DNA of 64,000 bases from Arion vulgaris (GCA_020796225.1 CM036761.1:38810428-38874427), one strand, 5' to 3'. Shown: positions 42,001 to 53,560, counted from the stretch's first letter. The notes: generated by a model not told the origin, from the letters alone. A program made the numbers and translations.

Positions 42001-42144
42001 TTAAGACTATCTAGATATATTCTTGAAAGGTAGTCTGCTGTTGCTTTCATTCCTGGCAGTGACCATACTGGTCCACGACCGTAGTCATTGTCTCTATTAC
42101 AGAGATCCCCTACCTAACCTCGTGAGTTTTTAGATCATTACTAT

Positions 42145-42346
42145 GCTCGCCTGCCCAGCGTGCTCGTAACGCGTTGGACGACGGGTGAAAAGCCTTTGTG
42201 AGTGCGGGTTCAATTCCGCGGGCTGGCAGAAAAGTCACAGGTTCTTCAGATTCACGGTGTTCGTGGCACCGAACCGAAGGGTTACGATGTCCATGGCACC
42301 GAGCCGAAGAGCTGAAAGCTCAAGTGCTTCTGGATCAGAAAAAAAA
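42145..42346 (+). repeat. SINE family 1 copy with target duplication
   Basis: Head gctcgcctgcccagcgtg, B box gggttcaattccgcggg, end cttctggatcagaaaaa. The flanks share atcattactat. Confidence 0.92.
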
Positions 42347-42540
42347 ATCATTACTATTGACACTGTCGGCCTTTACCGCTCTCATCCACGACATGCACTT
42401 CTGATAACTTCCCTTAACCTGCAGGGAGGAAAAGGGCTAAGCAGGTACTCCACCTTGCCGAAGGAGTCCATTAGACTTGCGGAGTAAAGGGGGCACCTTA
42501 CATCCCCTCTACCTCGCTACCCCATACATATACATATATT

Positions 42541-42760
42541 ATGGAAATGACATTCCTCGCGCATTGAGAGAGTCTTTCCGAACAGAGGAGTTTTCAGGGC
42601 TGTGAATCCCACTCGCTGACCAGATTGAGAGAGATGAGTGTCAATATTGGTGCATCCCGAAAAGAACGACATACTAAATATGCAAAGAAATTGATTAATT
42701 AACATCGAACTGGCGTGTTGGGCCGCTTATGGACATGTCCGGAGTGCTATGATGATAATC
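42541..42760 (+). pseudogene. C-terminal fragment of the RNase H LINE family
   Basis: Homologous to the minus strand of 19600-19870: atggaaatgacattcctc... gcattgagagagtct, then the gtcaatattggtgca part and tggacatgtccggagtgcta. Stops interrupt it. Confidence 0.65.
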
Positions 42761-42764
42761 TCAT

Positions 42765-43480
42765 ACAAACGATATATAATCTTTAAAATTTCATACCTGC
42801 ATCGCTGGTGCACATTAAGATTAGTCCACCCTATGTGAATAATCACTTATTTTACCTATGCATGATCCTCTCAGATAAAAGTATTGAATTACTAAGTATT
42901 ATACAGAATACTTGTGCACACTTTCAAAGATTTCTTCATTACTATCCGATGCTAAATCCTAGTATTAACTAAGATTGTATTTTGTTCAGGTATAGATCAG
43001 GTAGTCTGCTCTGTCATGCGTAACAGATGGGTGTAACAAATATATAATTACATATTTGTGACAACATTGAAAGTTAAATAGAGGACTGTATTGAAATAAC
43101 ATTAAATATGTCTCCTTGGTTTTATATAGATATATATATATAGATATATATATATAGTTTAGTAGTTCTATATCTTCAAGAGAAATATATATTTCCTCTT
43201 CTTTCCTCTTCTATTAACTCCTCTTGAGTTACCAACTCCTTGTAAGGTATCAACTAATTTTCTCAAACCAAATCTGTCCTGAGCAAGATGCATACCGAGG
43301 AGCATTAGCTCATAAATACCACCCTGTCCCGAAAGATATAATATTTTGCCACCGTTAAACGTCACAAATTCCTCAGGCTCACGTTCCACTTGTCCTACGC
43401 CGTCCTAAAGAGCGGTACCACACGCAGTAACGACAATATTTCTTTTTTTTTAAACGTGACATTGGTTTGGATAGAACGAT
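42765..43480. other. non-coding stretch
   Basis: AT-rich, with a (TA)-rich run at about 43125-43160 and a small fragment of SINE family 5 at about 43385-43440. No exon seen. Confidence 0.4.
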
Positions 43481-43559
43481 AATAGAAGGCATGTATCCTT
43501 GAGTACGAGACAGGGGAACGACCAAAACAAAGGTGGCAGCAGGACATCAAAAGAAAACA

Positions 43560-44948
43560 AGACGTTGGAGGAGGCGGGAGAACTTACTAGTGGCACAAAC
43601 ATTTTTTCAGGTGGGCTGTGATGAAAGTGATGTTCTACAAGGGACATGCTACTACTTGAACATGATGCTGGAGGAGGCAGGAGAACTTACTTAGAGACAG
43701 AGAGTTTTTCAGGTGGGCTGTGATGAAAGTGATGTTCTACAAGGGACATGCTACTACTTGAACATGATGCTGGAGGAGGCAGGAGAACCTGCTAGAGACA
43801 GAGAGTTTTTCAGGTGGGCTGTGATGAAAGTGATGTTCTACAAGGGACATGCTACTACTTGAACATGATGCTGGAGGAGGCAGGAGAACCCTAGAGACAG
43901 AGAGTTTTCCAGGTGGGCTGTGATAAAAGTGATGTTCTACAAGGGACATGCTACTACTTGAACATGATGCTGGAGGAGGCAGGAGAACTTGCTTAGAGAC
44001 AGAGAGTTTTTCAGGTGGGGCTGTGATGAAAGTGATGTTCTACAGGACATGCTATACTTGAACTATGATGCTGGAGGAGGCAGGAGAACTTACTTAGAGA
44101 CAGAGAGTTTTTCAGGTGGGCTGTGATGAAAGTGATGTTCTACAAGGGACATGCTATACTTGAACATGATGCTGAGGAGACAGGAGAACTGCTTAGAGAC
44201 AGGGGAGTTTTCAGGTGGGCTGTGATGAAAGTGATGTTCTCATAGGACATGCTACTATGAACATGATGTGAGGAGGCAGGAGAACCTGCTTAGAGACAGA
44301 GAGTTTTTCAGGTGGGCTGTGATGAAAGTGATGTTCTACAAGGACATGCTCTACTTGAACATGATGCTGGAGGAGGCAGGAAATTTGCTTAGAGACAGAG
44401 AGTTTTTCAGGTGGCTATGATGAAAGTGATGTTCTACAAGGACATGCACTACTTGATCATGATGCTGGAGGAGCAGGAGAATTTGTTAGAGACAGATAGT
44501 TTTTCAGGTAGGCTGTGTGAAAGTGATGTTCTCAGGGACATCTACTACTTGAACATGATGCTGGAGAGGCAGGAGAATTTGTAGAGACAGAGAGTTTTTC
44601 AGGTAGCTGTGTAAAGTGATGTCATTAAGGACATGCTACTACTTGAACATGATGCTGAGGAGGCAGGAGAATTAGCTTAGAGACAGGAGTTTCAGGTGGG
44701 CTGGATGAAAGTGATGTTCTACAAGGACATGCTACTACTTGAACATGATGCTGGAGGAGGCAGGAGAACTTGCTTAGAGACAGAGAGTTTTTCAGGTGGG
44801 CTGTGATGAAAGTGATGTTCTACAAGGGACATGCTACTACTTGAACATGATGCTGGAGGAGGCAGGAGAACCTGCTAGAGACAGAGAGTTTTTCAGGTAG
44901 GCTGTGATGAAAGCTACGTTCCACAAAGGACATGCTACTACTTGATCA
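43560..44948 (+). repeat. 102-bp minisatellite, about 13-14 units
   Basis: The unit includes gttctacaagggacatgcta, tgatgctggaggaggcagga and gagagtttttcaggtgggct. Middle units (44150-44690) carry many one-base deletions, while the outer units are nearly identical. Confidence 0.93.
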
Positions 44949-44949
44949 T

Positions 44950-45417
44950 TCTTATTATGTCACATTGATTTTTAAATGGAATAAATAATGAAATAAATAT
45001 ATCTAAACTTTTTGCAACAGAGCGAAGTAGCGCTTAAACTATCTTCATCATGCTAAACAAGACATTCAGTTAAAATTAGAATCTTAAAGTATTTCTACAG
45101 TCGGAGAAGACTCGCCTGAATGGCGTAGGACACTGATGATAAGGAAAGCAATCCTTCACACAAAAATCAGTCAGAGGCCATATTAGTTGCCCTGACTACA
45201 CTTGAACTGATAGCAGGAGAACGAGAAGAAGAAGAATCTTGAAGATAAAACATGAAAAAAATGTAAACCAGAAACAGAAAGTTAATCTTGAATTGTTATT
45301 TTATTTTCTTAACTAACTATGAACCCACACATGACAGCCATTACTTACTGATTAAAAAAAAAAGAGATGATATCAGAATATCAGATTTAACCAGGTAAAA
45401 AAAGTAAAGGAACCCTT
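44950..45417. other. non-coding stretch
   Basis: Contains a diverged dispersed phrase (ggcgtaggacactgatgataa) also present near 20890, 30440 and 57800, probably an old repeat of unknown type. Confidence 0.4.
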
Positions 45418-45666
45418 TCATACCTCGTGGCATATAGGGCAATACAGTGTTAGGCCTGTATTTTCATTGACCGTCGGCACACGATGGGTGATGTGGTCAG
45501 CATCACGCCGGCCGCCTTTACTTTCCCAGAGCTTGTCTGGTACCCACTTGAGGCTGGGTCGACCTGAGAGCCGTCGCGGTCGGGAAAAATTCCACGCACA
45601 CTGCGGAAGTTGAACCCAGACCACCAGCCTTGAGAAGCGAGTTCACTAACAACTACGCTACCACAA
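45418..45666 (-). repeat. SINE family 4 copy
   Basis: On the minus strand the head ggtagcgtagttgttagtg and B box ctgggttcaacttccg are followed by a GC-rich body (ggctctcaggtcgacccag, aggcggccggcgtgatgct) and the aggcctaacactgtattg end. It is the best copy of this family here. Confidence 0.8.
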
Positions 45667-45781
45667 ATTTAACCAGGAAGAATTATTTATACATTTTAAT
45701 AGTAACTATGATTATAGAACCCAAGCATTAAAACTGAATAAAATATAACTGTTTATCTAAAACACAGTTTTAGATGGTTAA

Positions 45782-46535
45782 GTGAAACAAGTAATTGAAT
45801 CAACTAGAGCACAGTGTTAGCTCGTCAGTGAAGCAAATAAATGAATCAACTAGAGCATAGTGTTAGCTCGTCAGTGAAGCAAATAAATGAATCAACTAGA
45901 GCATAGTGTTAGCTCGTCAGTGAAGCAAATAAATGAATCAACTAGAGCACAGTGTTAGCTCGTCAGTGAAGCAAATAAATGAATCAACTAGAGCATAGTG
46001 TTAGCTCGTCAGTGAAGCAAATAAATGAATCAACTAGAGCACAGTGTTAGCTCGTCAGTGAAGCAAATAAATGAATCAACTAGAGCACAGTGTTAGCTCG
46101 TCAGTGAAGCAAATCAATGAATCAACTAGAGCACAGTGTTAGCTCGTCAGTGAAACAAGTAAATGAATCAACTAGAGCATAGTGTTAGCTCGTCAGTGAA
46201 GCAAATAAATGAATCAACTAGAGCACAGTGTTAGCTCGTCAGTGAAGCAAATAAATGAATCAACTAGAGCATAGTGTTAGCTCGTCAGTGAAACAAGTAA
46301 ATGAATCAACTAGAGCACAGTGTTAGCTCGTCAGTGAAACAAGTAAATGAATCAACTAGAGCACAGTGTTAGCTCGTCAGTGAAGCAAATCAATGAATCA
46401 ACTAGAGCACAGTGTTAGCTCGTCAGTGAAGCAAATAAATGAATCAACTAGAGCACAGTGTTAGCTCGTCAGTGAAACAATAAATGAATCAACTAGAGCA
46501 CAGTGTTAGCTCGTCAGTGAAGCAAATAAATGAAA
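45782..46535 (+). repeat. 46-bp minisatellite, about 16 units
   Basis: Units of gtgaagcaaataaatgaatc plus aactagagcacagtgttagc plus tcgtca, with two main variant types (gcaaataa, acaagtaa) interspersed. Confidence 0.96.
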
Positions 46536-46539
46536 TCAC

Positions 46540-47289
46540 ACATCTTTACCAAGTCTTTCGTTCAACGAACATTAAAGTTCACGAACAGTATGAAAATTAT
46601 TACATTATACTAAATAGATCGCTTCAGAAAGCACATTTGTAACATGCCCCTTGGTAAATTTCAAGATTCCTACACATCGGGGGGTCACATGCTGTGTTTA
46701 TTTGAAAAGAAAATTGTAGGTGTACACTTGCGTGATAACTTGAATTATTTCTATACCATTTATGTTTTTCTGAGTTTTGAGTAGAACTCTTTGTAACCAG
46801 AATTTGTATCCAACATAGATTTTGTATTTAGAGTTTCATTCCATAGAGTTTCATTCCATACAGTATACTGTACACTGCTGCTACATATAAATATGAATGT
46901 GCGTATGAAGCCAAATGTTTAATTTTAACAGTATTGTGATTCTTAATGAAATTTATGTGTCTTTAACACTAACAGATTGCAGCCAAAATGATAGACATGT
47001 ACTAAAATTATTACCAAGTTAAAGAAAATGTTTTACAAATTGAGCATGGAGTGAGGAAGAAGGTTTTTATTTAAAATAATATTCATTATTTATGCAGATG
47101 TTGAAATATGAATTTCCATACAGACATATTTTTCGTTCGGTATTTGTAAAATCAATAAAGGGAAACTACCGTCCAAAATAATCGGAAAATTATTATGTTG
47201 TTACATCCCTTCGTCAAAGAAAAACATCTTGTACCAAAGTAAGTTTGATTTCAGGAGTCGTCTGCATTGTTTCATCTGACGTGGTTGAT
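46540..47289. other. non-coding stretch
   Basis: AT-rich unique sequence; nothing supported. Confidence 0.4.
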
Positions 47290-47297
47290 AATTGTAT

Positions 47298-47463
47298 TAG
47301 TGACAGCTCCTCATCAAGGGCCAGTGGGGTCGGGCCCCACCCAAAAAATGTGTAACGTGTATTTATTATTTAATAAATTAAATTATAACCTAACCCAAAG
47401 CCATGATTTTCCCGAAAATTTGTGTCTGGCACAACCAACAAAAACGATCACGAGTCGATACTG
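47298..47463 (-). mobile_element. hAT-type MITE, copy 4 (diverged)
   Basis: Terminal sequences tagtgacagctcct and acgagtcgatactg have drifted, but the interior (aagggccagtggggtcgg, gtgtatttattattt, ccatgatttt) matches copy 3. An exact 8-bp duplication, aattgtat, lies at 47290-47297 and 47464-47471. Confidence 0.82.
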
Positions 47464-47644
47464 AATTGTATGAATATATCAGGGAATTAATAGATTAATT
47501 TTGCGATGTGTAACACAACTTATTCAGAAATCTGACAAAGTAATGTGATAAGTAAAACACTTAATAATTGCTTACCACAATTTCCTTTGCTTAAAAGTAG
47601 GTTATGTCTGAGAAGAAAAAAAAGCACACACACAAAAAAACTGT

Positions 47645-47868
47645 CGTTACTGGCCGTTACACCGTTTTTTAGGACGGTGTAGGACAGGTGGGACGAGAGC
47701 CTGCGGAATTTAATAGCCGCAGTGCAATCGCCGCGAAGCTGTTCAGGTTATGATTTTTCATTTATGCCCAGAACAGAAACATATCATTTGCCTTACCATG
47801 AATGGAACACGGGTCTCCGGGCATAGGAGCTACGCTCTAATCTATTCGACATGACGCTCTTAACACTA
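47645..47868 (-). repeat. SINE family 5 copy
   Basis: Shares with 60390-60600 the blocks ggcggtgtagraca, gcaatcgc and tttatgccc, and a tRNA-like head at its right end (gattagagcgtagctcctat on the minus strand). Confidence 0.6.
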
Positions 47869-47989
47869 AAGGTAATGGGTTAACACTCCAACTTTCTATA
47901 CCTTACCATAATGGTGCATTTTTTCGAACTGTTCTTTTCTATCTTTCTATTTTTCCTTAAAATTGTCTCAATTTTTTCTCATGTCCGTT

Positions 47990-48530
47990 TCATCATGATC
48001 AAATAGCTTGTTCTGAGCTGAACTTTGCCACCCCAACAGTCCTCCGAAATTTCTCTCTCTCATAGGCCAGATGTCCTGCCTCTGCAGCCGTCATGTTCAA
48101 ACCATCAGTTACATCCTGATTACATCTTCTCTGTGGTCTTCATCTTCTCTCTTTGCCGGTATGCCTCCTTCCATGATGGTCTTCTCCAGCCCTAAATGTC
48201 TTTTTTTATGTCCAAAATATCTCAATTTTATATTTGTAGCATCAGCCAGTTTTCTTTGATTTTGAGTTCTTTCTGGATAGATCTAATTGTTATCCTCTTG
48301 TCCAAGATATACGAAGAACTCTTCTGTAACACTTATATTCAAAAGCACATATATGTTTTTTCACTGCTCTATTAAATGTCCATGCTTCACACCCATACGT
48401 TGCCACTGGGAATATGCATGTCTGCTTACCTATAGCCATTACCCACGTATGGTGTCTAATAGTGCCATGTTTATGCGTCTCAAATATTTTAGTATTTCAT
48501 TTTCATCTCTATTTTAGGATTACTTTATAC
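47990..48530 (-). pseudogene. RTE-like LINE 3' end
   Basis: The minus strand matches 50500-51430 in order: tail (gatcaaatagcttgttctga on the plus strand), a single copy of the 44-bp unit at about 48150-48190, the K-L-R-Y-F-G-H region near 48210 and the cacccatacgttgccac end. Frames are broken. Confidence 0.65.
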
Positions 48531-48784
48531 ATTTGTTTCTTTGTTTAGGAAATATAGCAAATCCTTCTATAAATTCACTACTCAAAGTTTGCAATTTTAT
48601 TCTCCGTCTGCTCACTGTCCATGTTTCTTCTTCTTTTTCTTCTTTTGTCGTTCCACTGCTACCGGGTTGTTGCCCAGTGTCGTGTTTTCTTTTTCTGCTG
48701 TTTGTCGCTTGCGCTGATTTTTCTCTTTGACGATTCTGCTCTTACAGTTCTGCTTTTCTGTCTACCTCGCCTGTCTACCTGAGT

Positions 48785-48915
48785 CGACTTGTTACCTGAT
48801 ATTATTTACCTGATATTATGTTACCTGATATTATGTTGTATTTGTTACCTGGACCTATGTACTATCCTGATATTATTTACCTGATATTGTACCGATAGTT
48901 ACCTGATATTATGTT
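48785..48915 (+). repeat. short irregular repeat, ttacctgatattat
   Basis: About eight copies of ttacctgatatta with variable spacers. Confidence 0.8.
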
Positions 48916-49096
48916 GTAGAGGAATGTATACTGTGAAGTCCAGAGAGAATTTGTAAATATATGACAAACGATTTTGTTTTTGTTTCCTTGAATATTAATA
49001 TCTGTCTTATATTGTTAAATATAGTTTTATAATTCTTGTTCTTTTTCTGACCTTGATTTCACGTCTTTCCTTAACTGTTATTGTATATATGTATAA

Positions 49097-49155
<59 letters not shown>
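49097..49155. repeat. (TA)n microsatellite
   Basis: Uninterrupted TA run of about 58 bases. Confidence 0.97.
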
Positions 49156-49158
<3 letters not shown>

Positions 49159-49862
49159 GCACCATCACAGTAACTGGGACTGATCTAAGACAAGTGCAGC
49201 AATTTAAATACCTCGGAGTCTTGGTAACATCAGATGGGAGATGCCGATCAGAAATAAAGAGCAGAATAGGACAAGCGAAAACATCATTCCTGAAAATGAG
49301 AAGCATTATCTGCAATAAGTCCTTGTCAATCCCGATCAGAATGCGAGTTATTCAGTGCTACATAGAACCAATAATGACATACGGATGCGAGTCATGGACA
49401 ATGAACACCTCGTCAATCCCGATCAGAATGCAAGTTATTCAGTGCTACATAGAACCAATACTGACATACGAATGCGAGTCATGAATAATGAACACACAGA
49501 TCGAAAAATCTCTGAGGGCCACAGAAATGTGGTTTTATAGAAGAATGATGAGAATCTCATGTACTGCTAAAATGACTAATGTTAAGGTGCTGAATGAGAT
49601 CAAGACACAGAGAAAGCTTATCATCAATATAAGAAAGAGGCAGTCATCATTTTTCGGGCATGTGATGAGGAGGAGAGGTTTAGAACACATTGTGACAACA
49701 GGTAAAATCGAGGGTAGACGAGACAGGGGAAGACATAGAAAGAACATTTTGGATAGCCTGACTTCATGGCACGGTAGAGAGTCAACATCTGAGTTGACAG
49801 CAAACACCAACGACAGAGATTTGTGAAGATCCATGATCGCCTACGCCAGCCGGCATGATGAT
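49156..49862 (+). pseudogene. LINE reverse transcriptase thumb and C-terminus
   Basis: The plus strand reads Phe-Lys-Tyr-Leu-Gly-Val-Leu-Val-Thr-Ser-Asp-Gly, Glu-Ile-Lys-Ser-Arg-Ile-Gly, Met-Thr-Tyr-Gly-Cys-Glu-Ser-Trp, then Phe-Phe-Gly-His-Val-Met-Arg-Arg and Glu-Gly-Arg-Arg-Asp-Arg-Gly-Arg, and ends in a gatgatgatgat tail. A segment of about 93 bases (49325-49415) is duplicated in tandem and one frame change follows at about 49484. It is the longest C-terminal piece of this family here and is sandwiched between two TA microsatellites. Confidence 0.75.
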
Positions 49863-49864
49863 GA

Positions 49865-49867
<3 letters not shown>

Positions 49868-49952
<85 letters not shown>
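49868..49952. repeat. (TA)n microsatellite, two runs
   Basis: Two TA runs separated by aatataata. Confidence 0.97.
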
Positions 49953-49958
<6 letters not shown>

Positions 49959-50720
49959 CAAATGACGGCTGTAAGAACATGTGATGATACACCAGATTGC
50001 TTTGACATAAGGCAGGGAGTCAGACAAGGCTGCAGTTTGTCGCCTTGTCTGTTTAACATAAATGCAGAAAACATCATGAGGAATGTTACAGAATATAGCG
50101 GAAAAGAACAATACAATCGGAGAACTAAGATATGCTGATGATACAGTGTTACTATCAACATCACAAAAGGCTTTGAGAAATTATTAAGGGAAGTGAAAGA
50201 TAAAAGCGAAAAACAAAATCTATATTTCATTGTGGCAAAAACAAAAATAATGACAACAGATAAAACGAACATGACAAAATATACTTTTATCAATGGAGAG
50301 AAAGTAGAAAATGGGAACAGTTTTGAATATCTTGGTTCACTGCTAACAACAGACGGAAATTGGATGAAGGAAATTAAAAGCAGAACAAACATGGCTTTAC
50401 AAAAAATTAAACAACTGAAAACAGTATGGAATGGAACTGGTGGGGAAGCAGAGATCAGAATACTAAGAGCATGCATATTCCCAACTTATGAGTGTGAAGC
50501 ATGGACATTTAATAAGTCAGTGGAAAAAACATATATGTGCTTTTGAATATGGGCGTTACAGAGGGCCCTCTGTGGTCATGGACAGAGAAGAGAACAAATA
50601 GGCCAATACAGAAAGAACTCAGTATCAAAGAAAATTGGCTGATTCTACAAAAAAGAAAGAGAAAGTTGAGATATTTTGGGCATATGGGGAGATATGGGGA
50701 GGGAGGGAGTACAAAGGACA
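49953..50720 (+). pseudogene. RTE-like LINE reverse transcriptase, palm and thumb
   Basis: Motifs in order: Gln-Gly-Cys-Ser-Leu-Ser-Pro-Cys-Leu-Phe-Asn-Ile near 50030, Arg-Tyr-Ala-Asp-Asp-Thr-Val-Leu-Leu (catalytic Y-A-D-D) near 50130, Phe-Glu-Tyr-Leu-Gly-Ser-Leu-Leu-Thr near 50325, Thr-Tyr-Glu-Cys-Glu-Ala-Trp near 50490, and Lys-Leu-Arg-Tyr-Phe-Gly-His near 50660. Frame changes near 50090, 50170 and 50540 make it inactive. It is the only fragment in the window that keeps the Y-A-D-D box. The 5' end is cut at the TA microsatellite. Confidence 0.82.
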
Positions 50721-50724
50721 TTCA

Positions 50725-51292
50725 TGGAAGGAGCATACCGGCAAAGAGAAGAAGAGGAAGACCATCATGGAAGGAGGCATACCGGCAAAGAGAAGAAGAG
50801 GAAGACCTCATGGAAGGAGGCATACCGGCAAAGAGAAGAAGAGGAAGACCATCATGGAAGGAGGCATACCGGCAAAGAGAAGAAGAGGAAGACCATCATG
50901 GATGGAGGCATACCGGCAAAGAGAAGAAGAGGAAGACCATCATGGAAGGAGGCATACCGGCAAAGAGAAGAAGAGGAAGACCATCATGGAAGGAGGCATA
51001 CAGGAAAAGAGAAGAAGAGGAAGACCATCATGGAAGGAGGCATACCGGCAAAGAGAAGAAGAGGAAGACCATCATGGAAGGAGGCATACCGGCAAAGAGA
51101 AGAGAGAAGACCATCATGGAAGGAGGCATACCGGCAAAGAGAAGAAGAGGAAGACCATCATGGAAGGAGGCATACCGGCAAAGAGAAGAAGGAAGACCAT
51201 CATGGAAGGAGGCATACCGGCAAAGAGAAGAAGAGGAAGACCTTCATGGAAGGAGGCATACCGGCAAAGAGAAGAAGAGGAAGACCACAGAG
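50725..51292 (+). repeat. 44-bp minisatellite grown from a LINE coding tail
   Basis: The unit ggcataccggcaaagagaag plus aagaggaagaccatcatgga plus agga repeats about 13 times. It encodes the Arg/Lys-rich G-R-P segment before the element's end. Related LINE copies at 36800-36860 and 48130-48190 have it once. All three forward frames are open through the array because the unit lacks stops in every frame. Confidence 0.93.
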
Positions 51293-51440
51293 AAGATGGA
51301 TTCAGGACGTAACTGATGGTTTCAACATGGCGGCTGTAGAAAAGGAAATCTGGCCTATGGGAGAGAAATTTCGAGGACTGTTTGAGTGTCAAAGTTTTGC
51401 TCAGTACAAGCTATTTGATGATGATAATGATATATTTATA
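51293..51440 (+). pseudogene. end of the same LINE after the minisatellite
   Basis: After the array the frame continues Arg-Trp-Ile-Gln-Asp-Val-Thr-Asp-Gly-Phe-Asn-Met-Ala and ends in a caagctatttgatgatgata tail, as in the single-copy relatives. Confidence 0.7.
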
Positions 51441-51449
51441 AATATATAT

Positions 51450-52015
51450 ATAGTACAGTAAAACAAGGAGTAGGTATAGCTTATTTATCATATAGTGCAG
51501 TAAAACAAGAAGTAGGTATGGCTTATTTATCATATAGTACAGTAAAACAAGGAGTAGGTATAGCTTATTTATCATATAGTACAGTAAAACAAGGAGTAGG
51601 TATAGCTTATTTATCATATAGTACAGTAAAACAAGGAGTAGGTATGGCTTATTTATCATATAGTGCAGTAAAACAAGGAGTAGGTATAGCTTATTTATCA
51701 TATAGTGCAGTAAAACAAGAAGTAGGTATGGCTTATTTATCATATAGTGCAGTAAAACAAGGAGTAGGTATAGCTTATTTATCATATAGTACAGTAAAAC
51801 AAGGAGTAGGTATGGCTTATTTATCATATAGTACAGTAAAACAAGGAGTAGGTATGGCTTATTTATCATATAGTACAGTAAAACAAGAAGTAGGTATAGC
51901 TTATTTATCATATAGTGCAGTAAAACAAGGAGTAGGTATAGCTTATTTATCATATAGTACAGTAAAACAAGGAGTAGGTATGGCTTATTTATCATATAGT
52001 ACAGTAAAACAAGAA
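51450..52015 (+). repeat. 42-bp minisatellite
   Basis: About 13 units of agtacagtaaaacaaggagt plus aggtatagcttatttatcat plus at. It differs from the 33-bp array to the right by an internal nine-base insertion (tatagctta). The frame is open on both strands because 42 is a multiple of three. Confidence 0.95.
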
Positions 52016-52497
52016 GTGAAAAGACACGATGATAAAAAGTATTTTCCTACCAACACTTTGTTACAAGTGCCAAACTTGGTCTCTCACAGCAACACATCAC
52101 AGAAAGCTCACCACGTGGGAAAAGAAATGCTTGAGGAAGACAATGGAGTCACCAGGAAAGACAGACTACGAAATGAGGACATCAGAAGCAGAGTGGGCGT
52201 AACTTCATTCACCGAATACATCGAAAGACAACAAATGCAGTGGTTTGGACATTTAATGAGAATGAAATACAATCAACCACCAATAACAGCATAAAATAAA
52301 AAGAGATTGGGTACTAGAGCTAAGGGAAGACTAAGAAAAGATGGATAGACAATATCAAGACCACACTACATAAACACGGATATAACACAACAAGGACGAC
52401 TCATCTAGCCCTAGAACGCAAACTAAAGCTCCATCCCTACGCTTAACGGCAAGTGGACAGCCAACTACATCTTCCACCTGGGAATAGACAATAGACA
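52016..52497 (+). pseudogene. LINE 3' fragment between two related minisatellites
   Basis: The plus strand reads Arg-Lys-Asp-Arg-Leu-Arg-Asn-Glu-Asp-Ile-Arg-Ser, then Gln-Met-Gln-Trp-Phe-Gly-His-Leu-Met-Arg-Met, and after a stop the G-R-x-R-K-(R)-W-I-D tail ending ccacctgggaatagacaata. It is the same family as 6020-6300 and 59590-60010. Confidence 0.75.
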
Positions 52498-53470
52498 AAA
52501 ACAAGTAGTAGATTTATCATATAGTGCAGTAGAACAAAGATTAGGTTTATCATATAGTACAGTAGAACAAAGATTAGGTTTATCATATAGTACAGTAGAA
52601 CAAAGATTAGGTTTATCATATAGTACAGTAGAACAAGGATTAGGTTTATCATATAGTACAGTAGAACAAGGATTAGGTTTATCATATAGTACAGTAAAAC
52701 AAGGAGTAGGTTTATCATATAGTGCAGTAAAACAAGGAGTAGATTTATCATATAGTACAGTAGAACAAAGATTAGGTTTATCATATAGTACAGTAGAACA
52801 AGGATTAGGTTTATCATATAGTACAGTAGAACAAGGATTAGGTTTATCATATAGTACAGTAAAACAAGGAGTAGGTTTATCATATAGTGCAGTAAAACAA
52901 GGAGTAGATTTATCATATAGTACAGTAGAACAAAGATTAGGTTTATCATATAGTACAGTAGAACAAGGATTAGGTTTATCATATAGTACAGTAAAACAAA
53001 GATTAGGTTTATCATATAGTACAGTAGAACAAGGATTAGGTTTATCATATAGTACAGTAAAACAAAGATTAGGTTTATCATATAGTACAGTAAAACAAGG
53101 AGTAGGTTTATCATATAGTACAGTAAAACAAGGAGTAGGTTTATCATATAGTACAGTAAAACAAGGAGTAGGTTTATCATATAGTACAGTAAAACAAGGA
53201 GTAGGTTTATCATATAGTACAGTAAAACAAAGATTAGGTTTATCATATAGTACAGTAAAACAAGAAGTAGGTTTATCATATAGTACAGTAAAACAAGGAT
53301 TAGGTTTATCATATAGTACAGTAAAACAAAGATTAGGTTTATCATATAGTACAGTAAAACAAGGAGTAGGTTTATCATATAGTACAGTAGAACAAGGATT
53401 AGGTTTATCATATAGTACAGTAAAACAAGGATTAGGTTTATCATATAGTACAGTAAAACAAGGATTAGGT
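52498..53470 (+). repeat. 33-bp minisatellite, about 29 units
   Basis: Units of agtacagtagaacaaggatt plus aggtttatcatat with several variant types. A block of about seven variants seems to recur (52680-52860 against 52860-53000), pointing to higher-order duplication. Confidence 0.95.
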
Positions 53471-53560
53471 ATTGCTGAATGATTGAAGATGGTGTATCAA
53501 CAAGCTCAAGCTATAAGGTGCAAATCACACACCGACCACAAAGAGTGGTTGGGGATGGGG

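Noticed and set aside
18011..42346. SINE heads as functional tRNA genes
   Set aside because: The heads lack paired acceptor stems, continue into SINE bodies with A-rich tails, and recur in several copies.
50537..51461. Three overlapping Arg/Lys/Glu-rich frames of 225-261 codons
   Set aside because: They come from the 44-bp array inside a dead LINE tail. Openness in all frames is a property of the unit.
52443..53444. 333-codon minus-strand hydrophobic repeat frame
   Set aside because: It is the 33-bp minisatellite. Leu/Ile/Met units arise from the AT-rich repeat, and both strands are open.
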